Positions 21,347-33,486 of a stretch of DNA of 64,000 bases are shown one piece after another; within the stretch, counting starts at the first letter, position 1; each line of letters starts with the position of its first letter. Source of the DNA: Numida meleagris (lineage: Eukaryota; Chordata; Aves; Galliformes; Numididae); NCBI RefSeq assembly GCF_002078875.1, contig NC_034414.1:9671783-9735782 (forward strand), in the 5' to 3' direction. The notes under the pieces are model-generated. The model worked only from the letters and a program-made list of their open reading frames with translations, did not search any database and was not told the DNA's origin. The translations under genes and the position numbers were made by a program.

Positions 21347-21700
21347 ATGGAGCACCTGGTGGGAAGGCAGGGCCAACCCAGGGGAGCTCAGGTGCATGGA
21401 ATGTGCCTGAGTGACCAGAAGGGGTGGAGCCAGGATCCACCTCTTCCAGACCTCATTTAAGGGTTGGCAGGGGAGGCAAGGGTATCTTGTTGGAGATCCC
21501 TGTGTACCTGAGGCCTTCTGAAGGTAAGCAGCTTCTTTCCTTCATTTCTGTGCCCATGGCTGTTGTATTTGAGCATATCCTCACTTGCTGCAGCCTAGGA
21601 CCTCGTTGCTCTGCTGTCATTACTGTGCTTTCTATTGCATTAATTGTGCAACGTGAAGGTTTTGGTTTCATCCAAACATTGAATAAATTTGAAGAATGAA
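21347..21700 (+). repeat. Probable unclassified interspersed repeat, LTR- or promoter-like
   Basis: This compositionally distinct, GC-richer block begins near GCACCTGGTGGGAAGGCAGG. It contains a TATA-like ATTTAAGG (21455-21462), a consensus splice donor TGAAG|GTAAGCA (after 21533) and AATAAA (21682-21687). The phrase order resembles a sequence I recall recurring in galliform DNA, but I cannot name the family or see clear terminal repeats or target duplications. The edges are approximate. Confidence 0.4.
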
Positions 21701-24699
21701 GCTTTGAGTATTGTCTTGTCCTTGAATGACTTTAGCTAGTATCTCCATTTTGTAGATTAAAAAATCGAAGTAGAAGGAGATAAAATAACTTGTATGAGTG
21801 GAGTTAGTTGCCTGTGCCAAGGACGAAGCTGGATTTCTAAGTCCTGTACCCGCAGAATTAACTCTATGATAATTTACTGTAGTTTAACAAGGTTTTTGCT
21901 TTAGTACTTCTGCATAAACACTTTTATTTTATTTCATAAATTAAACTTACCGTTCCAAGCAAAGCAAAGTCTATAGGTAAATAGCAGTGAAGTTCTCTAG
22001 CTCAAATAAAAGGAAGAATAAAACTAAGGGTAGGCTTAAATGTTAGTCTGTAAATGAGAACGAAATTTTAACCATTTCACTGCTGATATATTGTAGCAGT
22101 TGCAATTTCTGGGATTATAATAGGAGTTGAGGAGCAGAGGTCTAACTATAATGAGTTTCCTCATATTATATATATATATATATATATAAAATCCAAACAA
22201 CAACTGATTTCTGCTATTTCTCAACCGATGTAAGAATAGTATTTGCTATGACGCTACAGAATAAGTGTAATGAAAATATTAAGATATACCTGTAGCAGGG
22301 TGGATTTCGTTTTTGAATTTTTTAGGAGTAACTGAGAAAGTAAATAAGAAATGTGCTGCTCTGCTGTCTTCTTTTTGGGCATTCTAAAAGACAATACTTA
22401 TTCTGCATCACTTTGCTGTTTATTAAGGGAAAATAAGTTACTGCCTTCAAGTCAAAGAAAGACCTTCCTCTAACAAACAGCAGAGCTCCAATGCCCCATT
22501 TATTGTCTTGACATTTTGTTTTATCATTCCAGTTTGCAGAGCAGTTTCCAGAGGTTTGTGTAGTATGCATGAGTAAGAGAGAGAAATGCACTCCTATTTT
22601 ATTTCAGGAACTTTGGGGATTTTAGCTTGGAAACAGGCATGGCTATATCTAGACCCATCGTTCTCACAATTAGTGGCACTGGAAGGAGTCTAGGTGATAT
22701 GGCACACCCTTACATAATCTACTTTTCCTTGCATTTTGTTGCTATGCTATGCCGTTTGCTAGCCAATTCCATGGTCTCTATGGAAGTATTTTCCATTGGC
22801 TGACTTTATTACCTTTATTCATATTCCAGCACTGTCTACAAGTACCAATTAGTATTTGGTGCCAGATTTCTTGGTCATTCAACACGCATTAATAGAGCGT
22901 AGGGGGAGGAAATAACAAAGGTACCTTTTCCTTCGGAAAAAGGCAGCTATAAAAATAGGACAAGCGGGGGAGATATACATGTTAACCTTCATCCGTGTAC
23001 AATATGCTAAAAAGTGGTCAAATATACAACCCCCTAGCAATTCCCAAGGGTTGTAGGGTGACAGGACTCAAAGCATCGTGACATTGATCTTGAAAAGTTA
23101 TATATGGGAATCCACAACACATGGGAGATGCCTTTTTTTTGTATCGCAGAATATAAATGAGATGCTAACTTGAATAGCTTTGTGGCATGGAATGTCTGTC
23201 TTTTTTTTCTTTTTCATAGCTTTACATAGTTCAGTGCTTCCCCTTCATTTCCTCATGCCTGAAGAATGCAGACAAATAGCAGAAAAAGGTTCGTCTTTAG
23301 TGCTGTTAGGTCATTAAGGTTCTTGGCCAAAAAAGATCCCTGACCTTCTTGGTCAGAGGAAACCACACTAACAGCAATAGTTTTAAGGAGTTTATAGCTA
23401 GCCTGTCTAGCTGTTGTGTATGAGGCCTAAGCAGATAGAACAAAACTGCTTCAGCTTTTTTTTTTAATTCTCATCCTTGTGCCCAGTGAAAGGCTTTATG
23501 TTTCATTTTGTGGAAGGATGATGCTTGCAGAAGATGCAAACATGCGTTCTTCCTGCGTCTGTGTTTTTGTAAAACTTCTGTCACTGGTTTTCATCTCCAG
23601 GTCTGCCATTTTAGAAGCTGATGAAAATGTAAAATGGAAATTGTTCCCTGATATAATGACTCTACAAAATTGGTCAAACTGAGGAGAGGCTTGTGAAAAG
23701 AAAATACTGGGTGACCTGAAGATCATGGCACTTCAGTAGTCCAGCTGCAAATGTTATCACCACGACAAAAGAATATCTTTAACAGAGTAATTCAAGGAAG
23801 GATAATGAACTAATTTTGAAAAAATTACCAAGGACGAGGGGGAAATTCAAACGTGCTGGCAGGGAAAATGTACAAAGCAGATGAGAAATTTTACATACTT
23901 AAGTATGTATGAAAGACAGTATTATGTAGAATGGGTCCCCAAAATGTGACCTCAGTAAAATGACCGGAGAAAAGATGAGAAGAATTTGAAGTGATGCTAT
24001 TATTCAGAGCTGTAGTGATAGGTAGAATACTGCTGGTATCATTATCTAAAGTGTGACTGTGAAAGATTGTGGGGGTGCATTATAAAGGGTGAGGAGAAGA
24101 GCATTACAAATGTCATTAGTGAAATTGAATCTGATAGCTGATATACTACTAACAAAAGCCAGAGGAGCTGGTAGCAAATCTATGGTATTTAAAGGACATG
24201 CTACATTTCTTAGAAGAAAGGAGAAAGGGCAAAAATAAAATTTAAAAAAAGAGAGAGAGAAGGCTAGCAGCTCTTAATTATTCCTGGAGATAATGTTCAT
24301 TGTAGGGCTTGTGCACTGCTCAACACCCAAGTGATTTTTCTGCAGGCAGCCATGTTATTCTGACTGAAGCTGGAAATAACTGTGTTCATACCAGCGAGCT
24401 ATATTTATTTTGTTCAAGTTTCATCTTGGAGAGTATTTTGGAGTTACTCTCCAGCAGCTAAATACCTGTTATGACTGTGTCTCTGAGAAAGTGTAGTGAC
24501 GCTGGACAGTTGGGAAGTGTTTTGAGAGGTTGCCTATCAAAATCCTGACAATGGGAGATCTGTTGGCCTTTCCAACCAAAGAAAATACACTCCTTGAAGG
24601 AGATGGGCATCAGTTACAGTTGAGTGGAGCTAGTACTGAACTGATTGCACCAGAAGCTTTTACCTTTCAAATTTCAGAACAAATTACTTCCAGCAACTT
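21701..24699 (+). other. DENND2B: Presumptive DENND2B intron 1, segment B
   Basis: AT-rich intronic sequence. The only clear feature is the (TA)11 microsatellite. No exon-like or repeat-family signal was found. Confidence 0.5.
22167..22188 (+). repeat. (TA)11 microsatellite
   Basis: An uninterrupted TA dinucleotide run of 22 bases, likely polymorphic. Confidence 0.9.
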
Positions 24700-24872
24700 C
24701 ACAGAATCATAGAATGGCTTGGGTTGGAAAAGACCTTAAAAATCGTCCAGTTCCAACTGTCCTGCCATGGGCAGGGTTGCCAGCCACTAGATCAGGCTGC
24801 CCAGGGACCCATCCAATTTGGCCTTGAATGCTTCCGAGAATGGGTCATCCACAGCTTCTTTGGAAGTCTGAA
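24700..24872 (-). repeat. CR1 LINE 3'-end fragment
   Basis: It begins with CACAGAATCATAGAATGGCT, the reverse complement of the CR1 tail. It continues with CR1 phrases such as GTTCCAACTGTCCTGCCATG, CTAGATCAGGCTGCCCAGGG and TTTGGCCTTGAATGCTTCC. It is severely 5'-truncated; the right edge is approximate. Confidence 0.9.
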
Positions 24873-27233
24873 TGGCATCCCTGTGTTTTTCCCAGGCTAC
24901 ACATGGTGCCATGACTCGGATGGGTGGTTCTTCACCTTTGTGGACTTGAAATACTTCAATTTTTTTACTGGGAAGAAATCAACACAGCTCTTGGCCATGC
25001 AGCTAATGCCTCTGACAAATTTTCTCTGAATTGGTGCTGCTCTGTGACCTTGCAGTACATATTAACTTTTTACAGATGTAACTCGAGAGAGACTGTGTTT
25101 AACAGACACAGGGGATGTTGACAGGGAGGTATTGGAGAGCACCTGAAAAGCTAATACTTCAGTAAGAATAAGCATCAAGAGCAAAATCTCAAGATCTTGA
25201 GTTACAGCCAGCAAATCAGAATATTCCACAATATCTTCTATTGCTTCTTCCAGAAATTCTGAAGTACAGCAGGCTGTTTTCTGTATTGCTGAGTATTATC
25301 ACATACTCCCAAATCCCATGAGTTGTTTGAGAAGAGATTGATATGTAAGCATCTCACAGTCTTCCTTATATAGATGCTGTTGGTCTCTCACTGATCACTT
25401 GGAGTTTTCTCTCTGTTCGTATCTCATTGGGTTTTGTGCGCAAGTCTTATCTTAACCCTTGGGACTCGAAGTTTCTAACATTGAATGTGATTGCAAGAGG
25501 GCTCCAGGGGAATATTGTTGGGTCCTTAAAAGCTATTCTTGTTCTGTTCCCTTGTTTGTGGCACTACCATTTGTATATAGTCCTCTTCTAAACTACTTCA
25601 GTTCAATTTTCAGTGTGTATGTCCCTGCTCCTCTGCTTGTGTTTTCTGTCATCTTTCTTTTTGCCTTTGGCTTCATTCTCTTCTGAAGAACACTTTTATT
25701 TTGTCTTCACATCCTTCCATTTCAATTGTTTCAAGTACTTGCCCTGGGGGTTGGTGGTGGTGTTGTTTTTTAATACAGTGAATTGTTGATTATTTTATTT
25801 AATTACTATTTTTTTTTAAATTAAGAGAGTACCTGAATCTTGCTGCTCCAATGGAAAAGCTCATAGCAGAGCACTCAATCTTGTTTCAGTGTGGAAGGTG
25901 GACCACATGTAAACTGAGCCCTTGGCAGAATTTTCTGTTGCACTGGAAATCCTTTTCTGACACTGAGAATCCTTTTGCTTTATCCCTCTGAAGAAAATGA
26001 GCAGATACTCAAAGAGCGTACATCTTAAATCTTAATTGATGTGCCACTCACATCTGTTATTTGAGAGTATAGTGCTTCTCCCTTTCTGGTAAAGAACCCA
26101 TATGTAGGAAGTTGACATAATCTTTCTCAGATGGCTAGTACCTGATTAGTTTCAGATAAATGCTATCTTCTTGCATTTGTTTTTGTTGTTCCTAGTCTCA
26201 ACATTTCCTGTGTTGTAAACCTTGTGGGAAAGTTTACTTGTGTGACAGGCCCTGGCTAATTTCACTATGTCCAGAAATCTAAAGATTTAAACTTCTGGGT
26301 TCTGTTCCAAATCACCTGCATTCCCATATGGCTTGTGTCCTTCACTGAGCATTGCTTTTTTTTTTATTACACTAAAGACTTCTTGAACGTGTTTAGTATT
26401 ATGTACCAGTATCTGAAGAACAGAATATCTTTTGTGGAAAATGAGTTTAGGTTCTTGAAGGAAATTGGTAGTGTTGAATCTGACCAATGTAGACAGAATT
26501 TGGAACCTGAAGGCTTCTTCATGAAGAAAAGATACAAGGTCTCTCTTCCTCAATATTTCCTTACTGGAAACCAGGACTACATGTAGGACTCTCAGGGCAC
26601 CAATCCTAGGCTCTTTTGCCTTTTATTATTATCTGTCTCTCTTATTTTCTTCAAATATAGAATAAGCATGTATTTTCTAGATATGTGGACCAGAGTGCCC
26701 CTTCTTTACCTTCTGGGGGAAAAAAAAATCCCCTGAACAGAATGTGCAGGCAGTGACACTCAAGATTTTTTTGCATGATTATTTACAGACAACACATTTC
26801 TGAAAAAAAAAAATCATGATATGCTTTGCTATCTGCACTTCAGCAAGAAAACATGAATTGTCCAGACTTACCAAGGAACAGCAAAACTCTGATGTCTTAT
26901 GAGTCCATTTTATGCAATGGCATGTGATACAGAACACAGCTTTTAAGCTGAAGTCTATTGAGATAAGGCACTGTTGTTACAATGGTTTGAACAAGTAGAC
27001 TTTGTGTTAAGTTCTTAGGAAACAGCAATGTTGCCTGTCTGTGACATGGAGTACAGTTTTTCTTTTGGTGAAGTAGGCTTTCTCTTTGGCTTTTCATTTT
27101 GAAAAGCAGTGTTTGCTGTGCAGGCTATGAATCACTGTAGGTGTACCAGTTTCTTCATTTTTAAAGGTGTTGCTGCTTCAGTTGACTGAGCAGTTAAAAG
27201 ATTGTTACTGGCAGAAGATACCTAATGAGATGG

Positions 27234-27275
27234 TTTTTTTTTTTTTTAATATGTATGGTGTTTTTTTTTTTTTTT
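27234..27275 (+). repeat. Two adjacent poly(T) tracts
   Basis: There are T runs of 14 and 15 bases separated by AATATGTATGGTG. The second ends in TTTGCAG and so mimics a 3' splice site; no matching exon is evident downstream. Confidence 0.8.
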
Positions 27276-29260
27276 GCAGAGGGATACTCTAAAAGGTAGA
27301 ACTTGGATTCTACATGTGCACTTTACTGCCAAGCACAGGAAAGGTGGTGAGGTTGCACTTGCGTGCTTTCATAAGAGACATGAATTTTGCTGATGTTTTG
27401 GGAGTTTCTCTATCTGAATTGGAAAACAAAAGATTCACTTCAGGATAACATGCAATATACATTTATTCTTGAAATATATTATGGATTTTTTAAATTTTGA
27501 AATTAAACTGCAACTTCAAAGTACAGCTTCAGCTTTGAGATCTCAATACATTTTATTTTAGAAAATGCTGTAGAAAAATATGCCCTTTATTATTTACTTA
27601 CATAATATTTCAGAGTGGATTTTGTACCACCAAATCTTACTTTTCAATGAACGAAATGTTGAAAGCACCACAACTTGCTCCGCTATTCTTCTCCATTTTA
27701 ACACTCATGGAAATACCTAGATCGTTTAGTCTCCATCTCTTCTATACGTTGGTTACACTTATTTTCAAGATGATCTCTGATTTCTGAAAATTGAGACAAA
27801 CTATGCAGATGGGTCATTTAGAAAACAAAGAGCTGTATATGAACTATTATCTCTCCCAAAACAGATTTATTTCTAGAAATAAATCATATCTTGGTTTTCT
27901 GATGGTGTATAGTATATGAGACAACTGTAAAGCTGATTGAGTTTTATACCATTTTGAGAAACCATATTTGAAAGCTGAATGCTTGATTTCTCTGTTTACT
28001 ATATGCCCCACTTCTGACTTGTAATAGTTTTGTGCATCAATGTGTTAATCTGCGGAGTCTGTAATAACTACTGGAACTTCAAACAGTGCACCTGATTATT
28101 GGTGTCTTTCTTTAGCTGAAAGCAACTCCCCGAACTTCAATCTCTCTATCTAAAAAGAGAAAAGAAAGAAAAAAATATCTTCTGTTTCGAAAGATGGTTT
28201 ATAAAGAAGAAGAGTGAATCTCCGAAAACCAAAATAGAACATTTCCAAAACTAGACTCTAGTTTTGGCCATTATCTCTGGCCTGTGCTCCCACCAGGCAG
28301 GCTAACATGAGGCTGAAGTGTTAACAAGGATGGCTGTGTGTGCATGTCCCTGCTGTGGGTCATGCCTGCCCTGCAGCAGTGCTGTGGTGCCCCAGGTGTC
28401 AGCAACCCTAGGAGGGTCCTTTTGGGCCATTAGGGCCAATGCCTGGGAGATGAACATGTCCCTTACAAACTACACAGCACATACAATTTTGAACCTGTGC
28501 GTCTGCCCGTTGGAAAGCTGTTCCAGTACTTTGCTGGTATAGAGGTTAGAAATATTTTTCTAATTTCCAGTCTAGGATTACTGACAGCTAGTTTCTGCCT
28601 GAATTCCTCTCGAGTCAATCGGGAGGAAATGAACACTGAGTGCATGAATGAGATCTGCCTTACCAGTCTATGGACAAAGGTGGCTGAGCAGTTTACTCTC
28701 TCAGTCTTGCAACGTTATCCTAGTGGACTCTAGATTTGAACAGAAATATTCAGCATGGATCTGATACTCTTTAAATGGAAGAACATGAGTCTGGCCCCAA
28801 GCTTGGTGAAGCCAAGGGAAAGGCCCATGCTCATTTTCAGTGGTCTTGTGAACTAAGCCTTATAACATATGTGGAGAGCTGGAGCCAGATGTGTCTCCCA
28901 CCCACAGTTTGGCCAATGAACATGTGTGCACAAGGCTGTTGTAATTATGAGAGAATTCAAAGGGAGCTGTACATCCAACAAGAAATAATCATAGGCTGAT
29001 CTGTGCCTCAACAGTGTACTTTCACACAGCCACCATCTGCAGCTTGGGGCCTCTCCAGAGAAGGGAACATCAGATGGGCTGTTCTCTTTCAGGATTATGA
29101 GATGTACACAGAAGTCCCTTGGGGTCTGGGATGAAGCTGCCGCATCTGGGGGTTTTGTGTGTTTATTTTGTAAGAGTCCTGATCAGGTTGTTTAGGATAA
29201 GAGCATATAGCAGCTTGTTTGCTTGCAGTTTGATCTAGAAGAAAGGCTTTTGGTAGCATG

Positions 29261-29289
<29 letters not shown>
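29261..29289 (+). repeat. Poly(T) tract, 29 bases
   Basis: This is the longest uninterrupted T run in the window, followed by GCAG. No retrosequence is recognised beside it. Confidence 0.85.
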
Positions 29290-29291
<2 letters not shown>

Positions 29292-32200
29292 AGTTGAAGG
29301 ATATTGTTGGGTAGTGAAGTTTAGACAGCACATGGAGATTTAGTTGGAAACTGTTATTGCAGGAATGGCTATGAAGTGGGCTATGAGCGGATCTATTGAA
29401 AAGAAAGACTGTTCTCAAACACAGTAACCTAGCTAGGGAAGACTGATGTGTAGATGAATATGTTGCTATTTGCTCTGAAATGGTACTGGAAAGTTTTGGT
29501 AGTGTGAAACCTCATGCACTAAGTTGGTGAATCCCTTCTAAATTATTGATATTCATCTCCAAGAAATATCGTTTTTTTTTTCTTTTTCTGGGAGAGGGAG
29601 TTGTGGTAGGTAGGTTGTGGTGTCTGCAGAATGTGTCATATCCTGAATGCCCGTTTGCCCTGGGAGACTACAGCTGTGTCAGGTTCCCAAGATGGTGACA
29701 GCAGCCTGCAAGAAGTCATTGCCAGCTTTCAGTCACGAAGAGAAAGCTGTCATTGAAACCATGGTTGTCAGAAGTCTCTCATTTATGTCATGAAGTATAG
29801 CAGTGCAGACACCGGCATTGGAGTGTGCTGGTCTGACCCTCTAGTATTCAAATTCCAGCCTGGCTGGCTTATTTTTTCACCCTTCTTCGTTCTTTAAGGA
29901 CTGCCATGTTGTAGTCCCCATGCTGCTGTGTTTTGCTGGCAAGTGAAGCAGTTCATGTTTGCTCTGTGTATAATTACAGTGACTAAGAATATTTAAAGAT
30001 AGAGCTAGGATTGTTTTGTCACAGTGTGCTCTTATAGCGTGGTTTTGTGGGAGATGGTGAGTGATAAATGTGAAGAAAAAAATCTTTTTTACTCTTGCCA
30101 ACTCCACCAGTTCTATAGCGACTTTTTTTATCTTGTAAGATAAAATATCTTGTTTTCCTAGAGTTCAATCATTATCAGTGAATCTTGGCCTTTTCTGTCT
30201 TTCATATCAACTGAGGAAAAGCTTGGAAACATGAATCCCAAAGTTTTGAAATGTAGAGAGCTAATAGGAGGAGTTTAATCTTTACTTGTTCTTAAGTTTT
30301 TGTAATTTCTTTATGACATCTTGCAGTGTCTCAAGGAACTGTCTCAGGGCGTGGAAATGCTTAAACCCTGTAGTAAGAGATTCTCTCTTCTCACTGTCTG
30401 CTTCCTAGTGTGTTCTTGTAGAGAAAGTGGGAGATAAAACTGTGCCTCAGCCTCTCTCTCAGCTGTCTGGAGACTACAGGAGAATAACTGCATCTACACA
30501 GCATGGACAGCAGTGACATATTCTGAATGGCAAGGAACAAGCACCTTGTCATCTGAGAGAGTGAGGTGATATTTTTCATTATCCTTGATGTCGATGAGTA
30601 TCTACAAGGGGCGGTCAAACATGCATTGGAATAACATTATTTACTGCGTAGTTCTTTTCCTACTGATGTCACTGGAAATACTTTAATGTTGCTACCAAGC
30701 TGCCAGCAAGACCAAAGATTCTGCCAGAGGAGAGGCTGTTAGTCCAGAACTGCAGTTCTGTGTAAACAAATATTTCAGAAAATCCCTGAGAATGAAGCTG
30801 TGGTCCTTGGAATGACAAGTATACCTATCAAAAATTGATATTTTTTTCTATGTTTTGCATTTGATTTTAGTAATAGGCAGTTTTCCAAGCATATACTGTA
30901 CTCTTCCTTCTAATGAAAGTATTTTTTAGACAAAAAAAAAAAAAGAGGAGGGAAGGAATAACTTTTCAGAGAGATTCTCATGCTGATTTTGTTTTCCATT
31001 TAAAATGATGTGCTAACTCAGAAGCTGGACATTCTTTTCCTGCATCAAAGTAATAAAACTTTGTGACCATGCTCTCCACTTTGTTTGTGTTCTAGTAGGA
31101 GCTCTGAGGTTTGTGATGAAGGTGAGCAGGATTGTAAATAGAGAGCTTTTTTTTTAATGCTCGCAACTCATATGAGATTAGACCAATTTGCTCTCAAAGT
31201 TTTATAACTGGGGAGAAAGTGTCTTGAGGTTTTGTTCTGATCCTTTAAGCTTTGATTCGTCCTTGGTGCCTCTCAATGCCTACCCAGTTTTACGCTTGTA
31301 GAATGTGAGCTGGAGTTGAAATCACTGAACTGTTACCAAAAAAGCTCCACCCCACAAGGAACAAAAACATCACCTGAAAAATAATCCCTCCCCCAAAAGC
31401 CAAGCCTTCCAGGATTTGGAGTTCAGAGAAACTTGCATGTTGATTCAGACAGTAAGACATAGAAGATCTTTGCATCGGTAATAACCAAATAAGAGGAGTT
31501 TAACTGGTCACTCTGCTGGTGGTTTTTGAATGTTCTGTTATTTATTTGACTGCTTCGTTACAGCTTTAAAACTGGGCAGGTTACCAGTGTGCTGTCTGTA
31601 TTTACATTGCTGAATGCTCTGTGGGTCAGCTTTGGAGCCCAGCTGCTGGTATGTTGATTGCATTTTTGTGAGACACATTAGTAACAGGAACAATCTTTTG
31701 TCTTCAAGTGTCTAGGGCTTGGAGGGTCTTATCCTGCCCACACGCTCATCAGTAGGCCATAGGCTGTGCCTGTATGGATGTGACAGGTGCTTGCAGGTGA
31801 GGGGTGTGAATGGGCTGGAAATACGTGGTTTCTAGCTCCGTTCTGGCCTCTAGGTCACCTTTCTTTCTAAGGATTTTCAGTTTGTTTTTTCTTCTGATGC
31901 CTGCCTCTCAATCATTTTGAGGTACAGGGGCTAATGAAGCAGCAGATCGGTACAGTTAAAATAAGCTAAATGTTAGATTTTTGGGAACCAGAACGGCTTT
32001 GCTTTGCCACCTAAGAGTCATACTTCCTGTGTGAATGATCTTACTTTGACCAAGACTTAAACCACAAGATTCAGGGAACAACCACTTACAGAATTGGTTA
32101 GGTCTGTAATTCCCTTTGTGAATAAAAGGATGGGCTGAGAGAGAAAACAAAGATCCTTACTTCTCAGCAAAGGCGCAGAATAAAGTTGATCAAATTCTCT

Positions 32201-33444
32201 TGGGTTTCTTGTTACTGGTATGTATTTTTTTTCTTCTCGTGGGGTTTCAGAAATATGCTCAATCAGTGTAAACCATTTCCTATTGTGGCTGGCAGCTGTT
32301 CTCAGTATTTGCAGATGTGGGGTACAGAAGCACTCCTTATGAAACAATTGCTTGAGAAGAACAGAAGGATTCTGGCAAAGAGAGCATTTGCCCCCATAAA
32401 TTACTTCTGTAGCCTCTTGTTGGAGCAATGATTGAGTGGGCTTCTGCATCCCACACTTGAAAATGGTCCCAGCTTGGCCAAATATTTGAACACGTGCTTG
32501 AAAGCTAAGCACTGATTTCAGCAGCTTGCTTAAGGGCTGACTCAGGTTTCGTGCTGGTCTGGAAGGCTACAGTAGGTCTCATAACTTCTCATACAGTGTT
32601 CCCCAGTGAGAGGGGACAGTGGTATTTGTGTGCTTTCTGTGAAATAAAATGACCCATCTTCTTCCTCAGCAGTATAAAGCTCTCTTTTGCAATGCTATGA
32701 AAACATGTATTACATGGCCGGATCACTGAGGACATGTGTCTATGCCATCCACTGAGGCCGTGGTATCGATGGAGAATGAGTTGGCCTGGGTTCATGTTTG
32801 CTCCAAGTTCACTGATAGTGTGTTATGGTGTGGCTGTGTGCGGGGCACAGAGGACAAAGTCGAGCAAGAAAGTTATGTTAATTAGCATAACTTCTTCCCT
32901 CTTAAGGAAGGAGAACCAAATCAAAAGATGTGAGGAAGATTATTCAGGATCAAATGATGCTCTTGATTTTCCAACACTGCCAAGTGAGACTTGTCACATG
33001 TGACCAGTCCAAAGCTTGCTGGGCAGTCAGTTGCAGCGATGGTATGCTTGAGTCATGATGTCTCACCCGGAATGGGCTGTAGTGTGGTGGTGTTATACTG
33101 ATCATGTACAACTCCATAAATCATTGATTGCTAACAAGTCAGTTAATAATTCTGTTAATCAATTAACAACTGATTGATACCCCAGAAAGTCAGTGTGAAA
33201 GGCAGGAATGTAGTGATGGTTTGGGTCTGTGCAGCTGTAGGGTTGTAGACTGACTGTAAGCTACTGAGCATAACAATGCTGACTCCTGTTTTCATACAGG
33301 CTGCTGGGATTTCAGATTTGCTATGTGTGTTTGTTCCTTTTTCATTGAACCAGAGTGATAAAGTGAAGACAGTCCAAGAGAGACAGAGAAAAAATAAGGG
33401 CAGAGAATTTTTTCTTCTTTTTTGAGAAAAAATAAACATACAGT

Positions 33445-33486
33445 TTATATAATATATAATAATATGTAATATTATATATTATATAA
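33445..33486. repeat. AT-only inverted repeat (17-bp perfect stem, 8-nt loop)
   Basis: The left arm at 33445-33461 (TTATATAATATATAATA) is the exact reverse complement of 33470-33486. Pure A/T arms with a short loop make this prone to cruciform extrusion. Confidence 0.85.

Noticed and set aside
27261..27300. Acceptor-like T tract ending in GCAG
   Set aside because: No downstream donor gives an exon of reasonable size; explained by the homopolymer.
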